64,000 bases of DNA from Sediminibacter sp. Hel_I_10 (GTDB lineage: Bacteria; Bacteroidota; Bacteroidia; Flavobacteriales; Flavobacteriaceae), in NCBI RefSeq assembly GCF_000688335.1, contig NZ_JHZX01000001.1:2790001-2854000 (forward strand), in the 5' to 3' direction. The notes under the pieces were generated by a model. It was not told the DNA's origin. It searched no databases and worked only from the letters and a program-made list of their open reading frames with translations. Position numbers and translations under genes: made by a program. Below, one piece after another: positions 50,304 through 60,301 of this stretch (the first letter of the stretch is position 1; each line of letters begins with the position of its first letter).

Positions 50304-51452
50304 TTAAGCTTTAAATAAAGAAGCAAAATTTGATAAGGCAAACTGGTTATCGTTGTAACGAAGCTCGTAAAATTCTACATCACTCAACCAGTCTAAAAAC
50401 AATTTAGCATGGCTAGCTTTTGGAGATAGCCATGAATCGGGAATTAAGGTCTCTAAAATATATTTAGCGTTTGATTGGTTAAAGCGCTGGGGAGTGTTTT
50501 TTGAATAGGTAACGTGTACAATTTTTTTACAAGGGAGTTTCTTTGGTTCATCATTTAGGCACTTAGAAGGAGGGAGGTACCTTATTTCAATACCTTTGGA
50601 GCCGTTTTGATGAGTTTTTAGTTTTTCAAATTGAAAAATTTCCTCGTTCAAACTATTAAAAGCACCTTTTTTTATAGAGATGGCGTTTGGATATCTGTAG
50701 ATATTAAGATCTTCGGCGTACATCGGCGTGAAATCATCCGCTAATAAGTCAAATCCGTCGTTCATCAATAAAGCTGAAAGTGTGCTTTTGCCATTACCGG
50801 AATCTCCAATGAGCATTATAGCCTCTTGATCGTTGCCAATGGTAGAGGCGTGGAATGTGGCTAGCCATTGGTCTTGTTGTTTTTGATGAATCGCATTAGT
50901 GAGTTCCATCGCAAAGTGACCCTGAACAAAATGATAGGTTTTGGTACTGCTACTAAAAATAAAATCGCCGTCTTTATAGAGGCAAAGGTTGTCATCAACT
51001 TTTAGAATCTTAAACTCACATGTAATTTCTTTGTTTGAGTCTAGAGCGTTATGTGCAAGCTGAGGGTGAAATATATGGTTTATGCTCTCTGAGCCGTAAA
51101 GCACTTTAACAATTATATTTCCAAAGGAATACCTATAGGATTCGATGTTTTGCCTAACGGTTTTTGTTTGAACCGTCTTTAAGCCAGACACTACGGCCTT
51201 CTCATTTAGTGTGTTTAATCTAATTAAGAGTTGTTTAAATTCTTTAGAAACCAGAGCAGCTTCTTTGAAATTTAGATGCTCATGGTTAATAAGATGCGTT
51301 ATAAATTCTTCTTCGGAAATAGCATCCAAATATATCTTGATAATCTCATGAGTATGAGTTGAGATGATTACATACTGGTTAGAGCATTCAAACCAAAGTA
51401 TTGTATTTTGATCGATGCTCTTTATATATTTCGGAGATAAGTCCGTATTCAA
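50304..51452 (-). CDS. PqqD-like domain fused to HPr-kinase/phosphorylase-like P-loop kinase
   Basis: A 382-aa protein. Residues 1-about 90 have the compact alpha/beta pattern of PqqD-like recognition domains (QYVIISTHTHEIIKIYLDAISEEEFITHLINHEHL). Residues about 180-330 are HPr-kinase-like: HASTIGNDQEAIMLIGDSGNGKS with Walker A at 216-223, and FDLLADDFTPMY with the conserved Asp pair (239-240). It would bind a peptide through the first domain and phosphorylate it with the second. The start must be TTG (51450-51452): an in-frame TAG lies two codons upstream. The peptide gene ends 16 bp before it. Confidence 0.78.
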   Translation of the reverse strand: MNTDLSPKYIKSIDQNTILWFECSNQYVIISTHTHEIIKIYLDAISEEEFITHLINHEHLNFKEAALVSKEFKQLLIRLNTLNEKAVVSGLKTVQTKTVRQNIESYRYSFGNIIVKVLYGSESINHIFHPQLAHNALDSNKEITCEFKILKVDDNLCLYKDGDFIFSSSTKTYHFVQGHFAMELTNAIHQKQQDQWLATFHASTIGNDQEAIMLIGDSGNGKSTLSALLMNDGFDLLADDFTPMYAEDLNIYRYPNAISIKKGAFNSLNEEIFQFEKLKTHQNGSKGIEIRYLPPSKCLNDEPKKLPCKKIVHVTYSKNTPQRFNQSNAKYILETLIPDSWLSPKASHAKLFLDWLSDVEFYELRYNDNQFALSNFASLFKA

Positions 51453-51468
51453 AACCTAATTGATATTA

Positions 51469-51645
51469 TCATCCCCCATTTAAAGGGTTGCCTCCTGGAT
51501 CTATGCCATCGGGAGGTGAACCAGCATGAGCCTGTTTTGGATTAAGTATAAGAAAAGTACCCACTGCAGTCAATGCGGCGTATTTGCCCATCTTTTTCAT
51601 GGCTTCTTTTCTAGTGATTTGATCTTTAGTTGTGTTTTTTTTCAT
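51469..51645 (-). CDS. Candidate precursor peptide with Tat-like leader, 58 aa
   Basis: A short gene reading MKKNTTKDQITRKEAMKKMG, then a hydrophobic helix (YAALTAVGTFLIL, residues 22-34), then NPKQAHA, a signal-peptidase-I-type AHA site at 39-41. The predicted mature tail is 17 aa (GSPPDGIDPGGNPLNGG). The TRKEAMKK segment is like a Tat motif but has Arg-Lys instead of Arg-Arg. It is the first gene of a tight leftward operon: 16 bp later comes the PqqD/HPrK fusion. I infer a small exported, possibly modified, peptide; alternatively it is a small Tat-exported periplasmic protein of unknown type. Confidence 0.7.
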   Translation of the reverse strand: MKKNTTKDQITRKEAMKKMGKYAALTAVGTFLILNPKQAHAGSPPDGIDPGGNPLNGG

Positions 51646-51884
51646 TTCTTAAAATAATAGCGAGTCAAAAATAATTAAAAAAATATAATATAACAGATAA
51701 ACCCTATTTTAATTAGGCTCAATTATTTAATTAAAACTTTTAACGTCTATTTGTGTTTTTAATCTATAAATTTAGTCTCCCCAGAAAATTAAAACTCCAT
51801 TTTTATAAGTGATTTGACGTGTATCTGTGGTTTACTATAATCTTATTTGTCTCAATCTAACTTGATATAAATACCTGTGAAAAT
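51646..51884 (-). promoter_or_regulatory. Intergenic gap with -7 box (51666-51673) for the peptide operon
   Basis: About 240 bp with no gene. Read leftwards, TATTTTTG (51666-51673) is a perfect TAnnTTTG -7 box 20 bp before the peptide ATG. The -33 element is unclear. Confidence 0.45.
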
Positions 51885-54800
51885 TTATTTTAAAATAATC
51901 TTTTTACTAAGATTTGAATTTGTGTTACTTATTTTGAAGATATAGACACCCGCACTTAGATGGGATACATCAATGTGCTGTTGGTTTTTGTCTGGATTTA
52001 TTTCAAAAGTATATACATTCCTCCCCTGAAGGTCTAATAACTTAGATTTTGTGTTCTTAGGAAGATTTCCATTGATAATTAGTTCTGAGTTTTGTTGAGA
52101 AACAATAATGTTCAAAGATTGAAAATAGGTTTCCATACTTGAAAGCACATCATTAGAAAACCTTAGGAAGAAGCGTCCTGTTCCATCCAAAACAGTCGTT
52201 GTAACGATAGAGTACTCATTTGTATTTAAAAGTGTTGATGTATTCTCATGATTGTCATCAAAGAATACTTGTGTGCCCAATGGCAGAGTAGAGCTGTCAA
52301 TGCTAAAGGTCAATTGTTGACCCTGTACAGCTTCAACGCCTATTGGAATTGTAACGTCGTTTAGGTCTGTGAGGGCTAATGCCTGTATCGCCATGTTTCG
52401 TCCTTGGTTGCTATCTACAAGATGGGAATATACCATAAGCGGGGAAGCAAATGCACTCATAACCGCTGCATCATATCCTGGGTCAAGACCTTGGCTCGCA
52501 TTTTCAGTAAAATAGATCTCTGTTGCAAAATCACTATTGCTATTGGAGATCCTTAAACGCAACATAAAAGTTTCATTGGAGTTTCTGTTATTTATTATAA
52601 AATCGTCGGTTCCGGTTACGGTAGCCATCTCAGGGTTGAATGTAACAGTAGTAGGGGTGTTGTTATCGGGGTCATGGGCAACAAAGAACCCTTGTCCTGG
52701 TGCTATGTTCACCTCGCTATTTGTCAATGCGTTAATAATCGTGAAATTGCCAATTGTTCCAGGGCCAGACATCGTGCCGCTGTTGTAACCGTAAATGGCA
52801 ATGGCCTCATCATCTAGAGCGGCAATGTTGTTGCTGTTTAAGAAGGAGTCTGTCCCGTTTGATTTTATATAACTTGGGTAAGGATTTCCAATAAGGTTCC
52901 AGTTGGTACCTCCTTCAGGATAAGTAATGGTCATTGATGGACTTCCGGTCTCTATAGCTCCATTGAATGTAAGTGTTTGTCCTGTATTGGTGGCTGCCCT
53001 ATAGCCTTTTCCACTAATCAATGTATTTGTGGAGCTTACTGAGAAGTTGGTGTATTGGCTTATCAGATTGTCAAATGGTGCCCAGGCATAGACTGTTCCG
53101 TTAGTAGGCAATATAGTTGAATTTGGAGATCCTTCTCCAAAAGTTAGGAAATTGTCAAAGCCAGGATCTGCTGATATGAGCGGCGCGGAAACGAGATCAT
53201 TGCCTCCAGGGACACCTGAGGTTCCTATAACATTTGTATAGCGATTGTAGGTGATGTTTCCTAAGATGGATGCTGTACCATTAAGAATTAAGCCAGAATA
53301 CAGATTGGCCGTAGATTGTAATATGGTATTCGTAGTTGTTAGTATTACGTCTTCTGAAATTGTCAATGTTGCTCCAGGATGTATTGTGATGTCATTGATT
53401 GTTAAGTCGGAATCAATTTCGGCGTTTCCAGATAAAATTTCAACAGTATCGATGAGTTCTGGGCTTTGATTATTGGGATCGTTAGGCAGCCATAGTCCAT
53501 CATTAAAGGTATAGTTTATTGATTGTGGAACTTGAATGCCCATAAGTTTAAAATTATCAAAACCAGAATAGCCGCTACCTCCATTATTTCTAATGCTAAC
53601 AGAAAGGCTAACGGTTGTGACGGTATCTGGAATGTTAACTGTTACAGATCCTTCGTCCGACTCGAAGTCTACACCTCCATCTACTAAATAGATGGCTCCT
53701 TGTGCAACACCGTCAAAAAACAATTCATATGTAGCATCATCAGAATTAGCATTATATCCCACAATATCCCAATCAAAAGATAATACAGCATTGTTAAATC
53801 CAGTAATATCAATTTCAGTAAAGGTTATTGTAGCAAAATCTGAAGTGCCACCATTGTTGTTTTCAAGATCATTCTCACCTAGTATATTGTTGGAGAAATT
53901 AGAATTGTCAATTGGGCTAGCGTTATTTATAGGTATGATGCCGTAGTAATCATCAAAACTAAAAGGATTTGTAAAAAACGGGATGCTTGTAGTATAGGTC
54001 CACTCCGGAGTTGTAGCATCAAAATCTTGTATGGCAATGGTGATAGGCCCAGAAACAACGTCAAAGGGTTCACTAGTTATATCAGGAAAAAGAACCTCGC
54101 TAGCGGTTAAAACGAAATCACTTCCTGTTTCTGTATGAACAAGATTATCAAAAGTAGCTACGCCATTGATACTAGTTTCAATATGTGGAGACTCAAATAG
54201 GCTTCCAGAAGATGATAGAACGATTTCAAGCCCGTCATAATCAATGTCGGTATTGCCATTGGCATCAGTTGCTGTAACTGTTACGGCTGGAGACATTGCA
54301 ATGTTGGGAGCAACAGTTGAAGGTTGCTGCAAAAATATAATTTCGGTAGCATCAACGTCAATGGTATATAGATTACCAACAATGTCCTCAGAAGTAAAAG
54401 GATCGATAAAACTAGAGCCATTTTCGTCAGCTTCAAATCCACTAGAAGTTCTATTTATTTGAAATTGAATACGACTACCATCTACAATAGCTGTGGGGTT
54501 TAAATAAAAGCCTAGAAAGAATTCTAAAGAATTTCCGTCAGGTATCGAAATTGGAGTTGAGAACTCTAATATTAATTCGTTGTCTTCAATACTGACGGTT
54601 GGTGAATAGTCTACAGAATTTTCATCATATAGAGTAACTCCTTGAAGATGATCTGTCCAGTCAGCAGTATTGTTTTCTCCAGGTACAAATCGCATGGTAG
54701 TAATGTTCGTGGAAAGGTTGTCACCAGATGCTTGATCTTCCACAACAAAAGCCAGAGCGTCTTTAGAGGTTGATGGGGTAATAACATCTATAGCCGTGAC

Positions 54801-56138
54801 TATACTTCCATCAATTTGGGTATTCAGAAAAACTTCTGTAGTAGCATCGTTTGTGTTGGCCTCAACGATTTGAATAGTATAATCTTCAATCTCACCGTCA
54901 TCAGTTCCATCACAGGGTCCTGAAGGATCAGAACCATATCTACTAGCAATACGTATTCTCGTATCACCTAATGTTGCATTTGATGGCACTGTAATGCTTA
55001 ACGGGCTCAAATTAGTAGGGCCATTTTCTGTTCCATTGGCATCACCTAAGTCATATTGTTCTGTGGTCTCATCAAAAATAAAATCTTGATTCCAGTCAAT
55101 CCAAGCAACAGCGTGGATGGTATAAAGACCATCTGTATTCAAATTAACACTTAAATCATAGGTGCCATTCAATTCTACGGTAAAAACAGAGCTTGTAAAA
55201 TCAATATAACCAGAGGGGGCATCTGCTCCAAACAAACTACTGCTATTGGTGGTATCAGCAAATGAAACTTCTGTAATTGAAGTCTCATAAGTGTTATTTC
55301 CCGTAACCTCGCAATAGCTAGGCTCAGTCACCTCACCATTTAAACTAAGGTCTTGCGGGTTGGCACCTCCACCGCTAATAATAAGATTTCCAGTGTAATT
55401 TGCCGTACTAAGATTTTCTATCAAGCGCACCCATATTGTAATTGCTGTACCATCAAAGGAAGATAAGTTAACTGTGTCGTTATACGAATCAAATTCTGAA
55501 GTAGAAACCTCAAAATTTGCTGGTGCGCCAACCATTACAGCGGTTCCATCAAGATTTGATCCTGAGAGCTCAAAGGATTTTGAAGGTGTTGAAGGTCCAA
55601 ATCCCTCAAAATAGTCCAGTCCTGAAATAGAGGTTTCAGAAGACATTAATGAGGGAAGGGAAGATGATACATAAGTAACCTCAAAACTATCAACATAAAT
55701 TCTTTTTCCGCTAGAGCTGTTTCTTTGAAAAAACTCAACTTCAGACAAGCCTGTAATTCCGCTTATCTCATAAGTATTAGTAGTTGAAAGGTTGGTTTGA
55801 GAACCGCCGTCAACAGTATATCCAGCAGGACCTGTGGTGCCCGAAGCGTTAACAACGATGTTAGTGATAGTAACCCCATTGTTGGCATATATTTTTATGG
55901 AGCCTCCCTTTGTTGCATTTTGGTATAATCTTAGCTGATTGCTATTTATTACAGGATTGGAAGTTCCACTGTTTTTGAATGCTCCAAATCCAATATTTGC
56001 ATCCAAAGGAATGCCTGGTGAAGTTTGATTTAGTCCAGAGGTAGCTCCAGATGCTGAAAATTCATAGGTTACTGTGGTTTGCCCAAATGCAAAAAAAGCA
56101 ATAAAAAAGCTAAGCGTAAAAAGGTAAAAGTGTCTCAT
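51885..56138 (-). CDS. Giant T9SS-secreted surface protein with GEVED domain
   Basis: A 1417-aa protein: signal peptide MRHFYLFTLSFFIAFFAFGQ, beta-sandwich and Ig-like regions, a GEVED domain at about 345-425 (VAWIDWNQDFIFDET...GDTRIRIASRYGSDPSGPCDGTDDGEIEDYTIQI), further Ig/jelly-roll regions and a C-terminal T9SS type A sorting domain (SKLLDLQGRNVYTFEIN...DVSHLSAGVYIFKISN). The C-terminal domain directs export by the type IX secretion system and attachment to the surface. It probably works as a large adhesin or glycan-binding protein. No enzymatic motif was seen. It is followed leftwards by the peptide operon. Confidence 0.85.
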   Translation of the reverse strand: MRHFYLFTLSFFIAFFAFGQTTVTYEFSASGATSGLNQTSPGIPLDANIGFGAFKNSGTSNPVINSNQLRLYQNATKGGSIKIYANNGVTITNIVVNASGTTGPAGYTVDGGSQTNLSTTNTYEISGITGLSEVEFFQRNSSSGKRIYVDSFEVTYVSSSLPSLMSSETSISGLDYFEGFGPSTPSKSFELSGSNLDGTAVMVGAPANFEVSTSEFDSYNDTVNLSSFDGTAITIWVRLIENLSTANYTGNLIISGGGANPQDLSLNGEVTEPSYCEVTGNNTYETSITEVSFADTTNSSSLFGADAPSGYIDFTSSVFTVELNGTYDLSVNLNTDGLYTIHAVAWIDWNQDFIFDETTEQYDLGDANGTENGPTNLSPLSITVPSNATLGDTRIRIASRYGSDPSGPCDGTDDGEIEDYTIQIVEANTNDATTEVFLNTQIDGSIVTAIDVITPSTSKDALAFVVEDQASGDNLSTNITTMRFVPGENNTADWTDHLQGVTLYDENSVDYSPTVSIEDNELILEFSTPISIPDGNSLEFFLGFYLNPTAIVDGSRIQFQINRTSSGFEADENGSSFIDPFTSEDIVGNLYTIDVDATEIIFLQQPSTVAPNIAMSPAVTVTATDANGNTDIDYDGLEIVLSSSGSLFESPHIETSINGVATFDNLVHTETGSDFVLTASEVLFPDITSEPFDVVSGPITIAIQDFDATTPEWTYTTSIPFFTNPFSFDDYYGIIPINNASPIDNSNFSNNILGENDLENNNGGTSDFATITFTEIDITGFNNAVLSFDWDIVGYNANSDDATYELFFDGVAQGAIYLVDGGVDFESDEGSVTVNIPDTVTTVSLSVSIRNNGGSGYSGFDNFKLMGIQVPQSINYTFNDGLWLPNDPNNQSPELIDTVEILSGNAEIDSDLTINDITIHPGATLTISEDVILTTTNTILQSTANLYSGLILNGTASILGNITYNRYTNVIGTSGVPGGNDLVSAPLISADPGFDNFLTFGEGSPNSTILPTNGTVYAWAPFDNLISQYTNFSVSSTNTLISGKGYRAATNTGQTLTFNGAIETGSPSMTITYPEGGTNWNLIGNPYPSYIKSNGTDSFLNSNNIAALDDEAIAIYGYNSGTMSGPGTIGNFTIINALTNSEVNIAPGQGFFVAHDPDNNTPTTVTFNPEMATVTGTDDFIINNRNSNETFMLRLRISNSNSDFATEIYFTENASQGLDPGYDAAVMSAFASPLMVYSHLVDSNQGRNMAIQALALTDLNDVTIPIGVEAVQGQQLTFSIDSSTLPLGTQVFFDDNHENTSTLLNTNEYSIVTTTVLDGTGRFFLRFSNDVLSSMETYFQSLNIIVSQQNSELIINGNLPKNTKSKLLDLQGRNVYTFEINPDKNQQHIDVSHLSAGVYIFKISNTNSNLSKKIILK

Positions 56139-56509
56139 TATCTATGTGATTTACTAATAGTTGTCATTTAAAATAAGCGTAGTAAACTTGGTAGATAGGG
56201 AGTGGCAATTTAGCTTGTAATAGGATCTTGGGCGTAAACTAAATATTAAGAGAATATTATAAAACTGTCTTTTTGAGTGTATATAAATGGACCTGATCTT
56301 TTAATTTGATGCATAAACATCTATTTTTAATTTCAATCTTATGCTATTTTACTATGAGGAATGCATATGTTTCTAAATAGAAGTGTTAAAGTAGGGCTAG
56401 ACCGTTTCTTAGTATGGGTTTGAGTTTTGTGAAAATTTTATTGAAAAGAATAGCATAAAAAAAAGCGCACCGATTATGGTGCGCTTTTAATAATTGAGGG
56501 AGGCCTCTT
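56139..56509. other. Gap between the two T9SS protein genes, with terminator
   Basis: About 370 bp without a supported gene. It contains the terminator of the 1263-aa gene at 56461-56488 and presumably the promoter of the 1417-aa gene; no convincing -7/-33 pair was found for the latter. Confidence 0.5.
56461..56488 (-). terminator. Terminator of the 1263-aa T9SS protein gene
   Basis: A perfect 11-bp stem AAAAGCGCACC (56461-56471) / GGTGCGCTTTT (56478-56488) with a 6-nt loop, 21 bp after the stop codon on the - strand, with a T-run in that direction. Confidence 0.85.
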
Positions 56510-59500
56510 TTATTTGATAATCACTTTTTGTGTTTTATCTTGTTTTGAATTGTTTAATTTAACAACATAAATACCAGTGCTTAGATTAGATACATCTATT
56601 TGATTGTTTGATGAACCACCATTTAATTGTGTTTTGAACACGGTGCGACCTTGGATATCATAAATAGTGACATTAGAATCTTCTAAAAGTTGGCCATTAA
56701 CAAAAAGGGATCTATTGTTTGTAAATACCTCAATGCTGTTTACGGTATTATCAATTGTAGACAACGCTTCATTTGATGTTCTCAAGAAGAAACGCCCTGT
56801 TCCATTTATTGCGCTATTAGCTGTGAACGTGTAGTCTCCAGTATTAAGCAATGTAAATGTATTGGTTAGGTTGTCTTCTAAATAGATGTCTATATTTTCA
56901 TCTAAGGTTGATTCACCTATACTAAATGTAACTTGTTGTCCTTGAGATGCTTTTAGTCCTAAAGGAATGATTGCATCGTTTAAGTCCTCATTAGACAAAG
57001 ATTGAATCATCATTGATCGACCATTGTTTTCCTCAACTAAATGCGAATACAAATAGAAATTAGGAAGGCCTATGGTCATTAAGGCAGCATCATAACCAGG
57101 ATCTAAGCCTAAACTTGAATTATCATTAAAGTAAAAATCAGTATGGTACGTTTTGGAGTTACTAGTCACATTTAATTTCAAATGTGAATCTACCGCATTA
57201 CGTCCTAAAATAAAATCATCGTTAGATGCTACAGTTATCATATCTGGAGTAAATAGAATGGTTCCATTGCTTTCAGCAAAAATCAGAAAGCCTTGACCCG
57301 GTGCAATATTGTTGGCTGAGTTCATGTTTGCTAAATTGATAACAGTCCATCCGTCCTGAGCTGACCCATCATAGCCATAGATACCAATACCTTCTTCATC
57401 CATGATGTTTTGATTACTTTGTAAAGATAAAAATACAGCGGGATCTATAAAACTCGGATAAGGATTACCAATTAAGTTATAAGAACTTGTGCTGTTTAAG
57501 ATAGATACGGAAACATCTCCAGTCGCAACATTTCCGGTAAAGGTAAATAGGTCGCTCGTTGTACTGCTAGAAGCAGACCGGTAACCTACACCTGGCGTTA
57601 GAACTTGATTGTCATTGGCACTAGTCCAATTGATGTAACCGGGTGTACCAGTATTGTTATATGGTCCGAACAAATAATATGTTGTAGGGTCAGTACCAAT
57701 GGTTCCTGATGGTATGTTATTACCGTCTGTAGTTCTAAAACTTCCAAAAGTCTGCGATAAGCTTGTTAAAGGAGCAGATATAAGGTCATTGCCACCAGTG
57801 GTACTTCCTTGCGGCGCTAAATCATTTACATGTCTATTATACTTAAGAGTTCCTGTACCTTCAATACTTCCATTTCTTATATCTAAGCTAGAATAATTTT
57901 GCGAATTGGAATCCAAGATAAGCTCATCAGACACATTAAGTATCGCATCATTACTAAGTGTTAGAGATGCACCTGGTCTTATGTTTACAACATCAGCCAT
58001 AGTGCTAGAGTCTGAAAACACGATATCACCGGTGTTGATCTGTATTAGATTTCCATTTGCATCTGATCCTTCTGGACTATTTGGAGACCAATTAGTACCA
58101 TCGTAAGTGTATAAAATATTGACAGACGTATTGAAGGTAACCTTGATGTCATCTATAGCGAACTCATCATAAGAAGCGCTGTCTCCATCTGTAATTCTCC
58201 ATCTCATATAGAAAAATCCATTATCGTCATTTGGAATATTTAATCCAGTTATAATTATAGTACGGTCATAAGCAACCCATCCTTCGGTATCGGCAGTTGA
58301 GGGCGAAACGACGGCTTGATTTGTTAATGGTGTATAAGAGCCTGCATTAGATGTACTATAAGCGAATCTCAAAGTATTGCTGGCGTTTTTATCATTATTA
58401 ACATAAACCGTATATTGAAGCAGTACACTAGTCACTTCACTTCCTGTGACGTTTCTCGCTCTTAAGGTTGCATTTCCTGGAGTAAATACTGTATTATTAG
58501 GCTGAATTCCAAAAGCATAATTTTGAGCCCCAGCATTATCATTATTATCAATATCAAAAGCATGGAACCCACCTAGATCTGTGTCTCCTTGACTAATTCC
58601 TCTTGTAAAAACCGCATTAGTATTGGATTGATTGAAAGTTGAGGCGCCTGTCGCCGTTGTTGTTGATAATGACCAGCTATTAGAATCTAATTGGCCAAGA
58701 CTTGGCGAAGTTACATTACCAGCACCTGCATAGGCACCATTATTAACGCCATCAACAGTATTGTCAAAGTTCACACGGTACTCTGTGTTGATTTGAGAAA
58801 TTTGCCAACCCGCACCAGTAGGTGCAATAACATTAAAGCTGGAACTTTGAGAAGAATTAGCTAATGATCCTCCCGATGCAGATAGGGTATACCCTGAACC
58901 GCCAGTTTGAAATATGAGATTATTAAAGATAGCTTGACCAGAAACCGCGGTAACCGTCTTTGTTGCGGCACCTGCAAATATACCTGCAGTAGATGGAAGC
59001 AAAGTGATGTCTGAGTTAAAATCTAAGTCAATGTTTCCATTGCTGTCTTGAGCTCTTACAGTAGGGCTAGGAGACATTACAGTGTTCACAGAAACTGATG
59101 TTGGTTGGTTATTAAAAGCCAGAACAGTAGCAGTTACTAATATCTGATTGTCATCTGCAACAAGTGGGGTAGATGCGCCACCTGCGTTGGCATTAGTAAA
59201 CTGAGAACTGTTAGTTCCTGTACTGGCAGTATTTACTGTTAAAGCAATTTTTTGATTGTCAGTTACTGTGGATTGAAAAGTTGCGTAAACAGAAAAAGTT
59301 TTTGATCCGTTGTCTAAAGCAGTTAAGCCTGCACCACCATTAATTGCAGAAAAACTTGTGGTAGCATTTACTGAAGTCACCTCAGAAACATTAGTAGAAC
59401 CGTCAAAAATAGCTAAAGCGGCTAAATTTGAAAAATTAGAGACATTAAAGCTAATGTTGGAAAGATTAGTGTTGAGATCATCATCGTCAGTTAAATCGTC

Positions 59501-60301
59501 TCCACCATCTTGTATGGTAAACTCACCTATTTTTATAGAGTTAGCTTGAGTTAATCCAGAGGTGGCCGTTTTTGTTAAATAATCTGTAATTGCTGATGGA
59601 TTGTAAGAGGAGGCTATGATATTAGACTCGGCAGTAATAAGTACATCGTCAAGAGGGTCACTTACAGCACCAAGCACTCTTACTCCTGGACCAGATCCAT
59701 TAGTCGTATTGATACCAAATGCGTCCCAGCTAGATATTGGAAAAATTCGAAGATACGCAGAAGCATTTTCACTACTACCTCCCCAGGCATACATTCTAAA
59801 AGTGATTGTACCTGCATCTGCTGTAATAACATTAAAACCGTTAAAGGTTTTAATCATATTGTTAAAATTGCTGTTGTATCCTAGTGAAGAAGTGCTAGAT
59901 GAACTTACAGGGATTCCCGCTGTAGCAAAGTTATCCAAACTATAGAAAATTCGGAACGCTGTAGGGCCATTGGCGCCATTTCTGGCTAAGGCAATACTCA
60001 CTTCAGTTGCATTAATTGAATAACCGGCGTCGGCAGATAGAGACCAGGATAAATATTCATCATTAGCAATCGCCGCCGCCTCGCTAGTAGCACCAAGACC
60101 TCCCCAAGTGTAACTATCACCAGTTTGTGGTCCAGCTAAAGTTCCGCTACCTCTTGTAAAGCCTACGCCTTGAGTGTTGGCTGGAGACCCAGTGTTTGTA
60201 ATGTTTGTAGTAAGTGTTGCATCTACGACTAAAACAGTAGACTGCGCAAAAGACATAATGCCAATACTAAAACAAATTAGTATTAAGTAAATTTTTTTCA
60301 T
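56510..60301 (-). CDS. Giant T9SS-secreted surface protein, paralogue-like neighbour
   Basis: A 1263-aa protein with signal peptide MKKIYLILICFSIGIMSFAQ, long beta-rich regions with Thr/Ser/Asn bias, and a C-terminal T9SS type A sorting domain (VTIYDIQGRTVFKTQLN...VSNLSTGIYVVKLNNSKQD). Parts of its C-terminal half (NNIAPGQGFLIFAES, NLIGNPYPSFIDPAVF, GTGRFFLRTSNE) closely match the 1417-aa protein (NIAPGQGFFVAHD, NLIGNPYPSYIKS, GTGRFFLRFSND), so the two genes are diverged duplicates at that end. The N-terminal parts differ. Likely secreted adhesins; no catalytic motif seen. Confidence 0.85.
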   Translation of the reverse strand: MKKIYLILICFSIGIMSFAQSTVLVVDATLTTNITNTGSPANTQGVGFTRGSGTLAGPQTGDSYTWGGLGATSEAAAIANDEYLSWSLSADAGYSINATEVSIALARNGANGPTAFRIFYSLDNFATAGIPVSSSSTSSLGYNSNFNNMIKTFNGFNVITADAGTITFRMYAWGGSSENASAYLRIFPISSWDAFGINTTNGSGPGVRVLGAVSDPLDDVLITAESNIIASSYNPSAITDYLTKTATSGLTQANSIKIGEFTIQDGGDDLTDDDDLNTNLSNISFNVSNFSNLAALAIFDGSTNVSEVTSVNATTSFSAINGGAGLTALDNGSKTFSVYATFQSTVTDNQKIALTVNTASTGTNSSQFTNANAGGASTPLVADDNQILVTATVLAFNNQPTSVSVNTVMSPSPTVRAQDSNGNIDLDFNSDITLLPSTAGIFAGAATKTVTAVSGQAIFNNLIFQTGGSGYTLSASGGSLANSSQSSSFNVIAPTGAGWQISQINTEYRVNFDNTVDGVNNGAYAGAGNVTSPSLGQLDSNSWSLSTTTATGASTFNQSNTNAVFTRGISQGDTDLGGFHAFDIDNNDNAGAQNYAFGIQPNNTVFTPGNATLRARNVTGSEVTSVLLQYTVYVNNDKNASNTLRFAYSTSNAGSYTPLTNQAVVSPSTADTEGWVAYDRTIIITGLNIPNDDNGFFYMRWRITDGDSASYDEFAIDDIKVTFNTSVNILYTYDGTNWSPNSPEGSDANGNLIQINTGDIVFSDSSTMADVVNIRPGASLTLSNDAILNVSDELILDSNSQNYSSLDIRNGSIEGTGTLKYNRHVNDLAPQGSTTGGNDLISAPLTSLSQTFGSFRTTDGNNIPSGTIGTDPTTYYLFGPYNNTGTPGYINWTSANDNQVLTPGVGYRSASSSTTSDLFTFTGNVATGDVSVSILNSTSSYNLIGNPYPSFIDPAVFLSLQSNQNIMDEEGIGIYGYDGSAQDGWTVINLANMNSANNIAPGQGFLIFAESNGTILFTPDMITVASNDDFILGRNAVDSHLKLNVTSNSKTYHTDFYFNDNSSLGLDPGYDAALMTIGLPNFYLYSHLVEENNGRSMMIQSLSNEDLNDAIIPLGLKASQGQQVTFSIGESTLDENIDIYLEDNLTNTFTLLNTGDYTFTANSAINGTGRFFLRTSNEALSTIDNTVNSIEVFTNNRSLFVNGQLLEDSNVTIYDIQGRTVFKTQLNGGSSNNQIDVSNLSTGIYVVKLNNSKQDKTQKVIIK

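Noticed and set aside
51885-60301. Several 60-110-aa rightward frames opposite the giant surface proteins
   Set aside because: They are shadows of low-complexity coding sequence.
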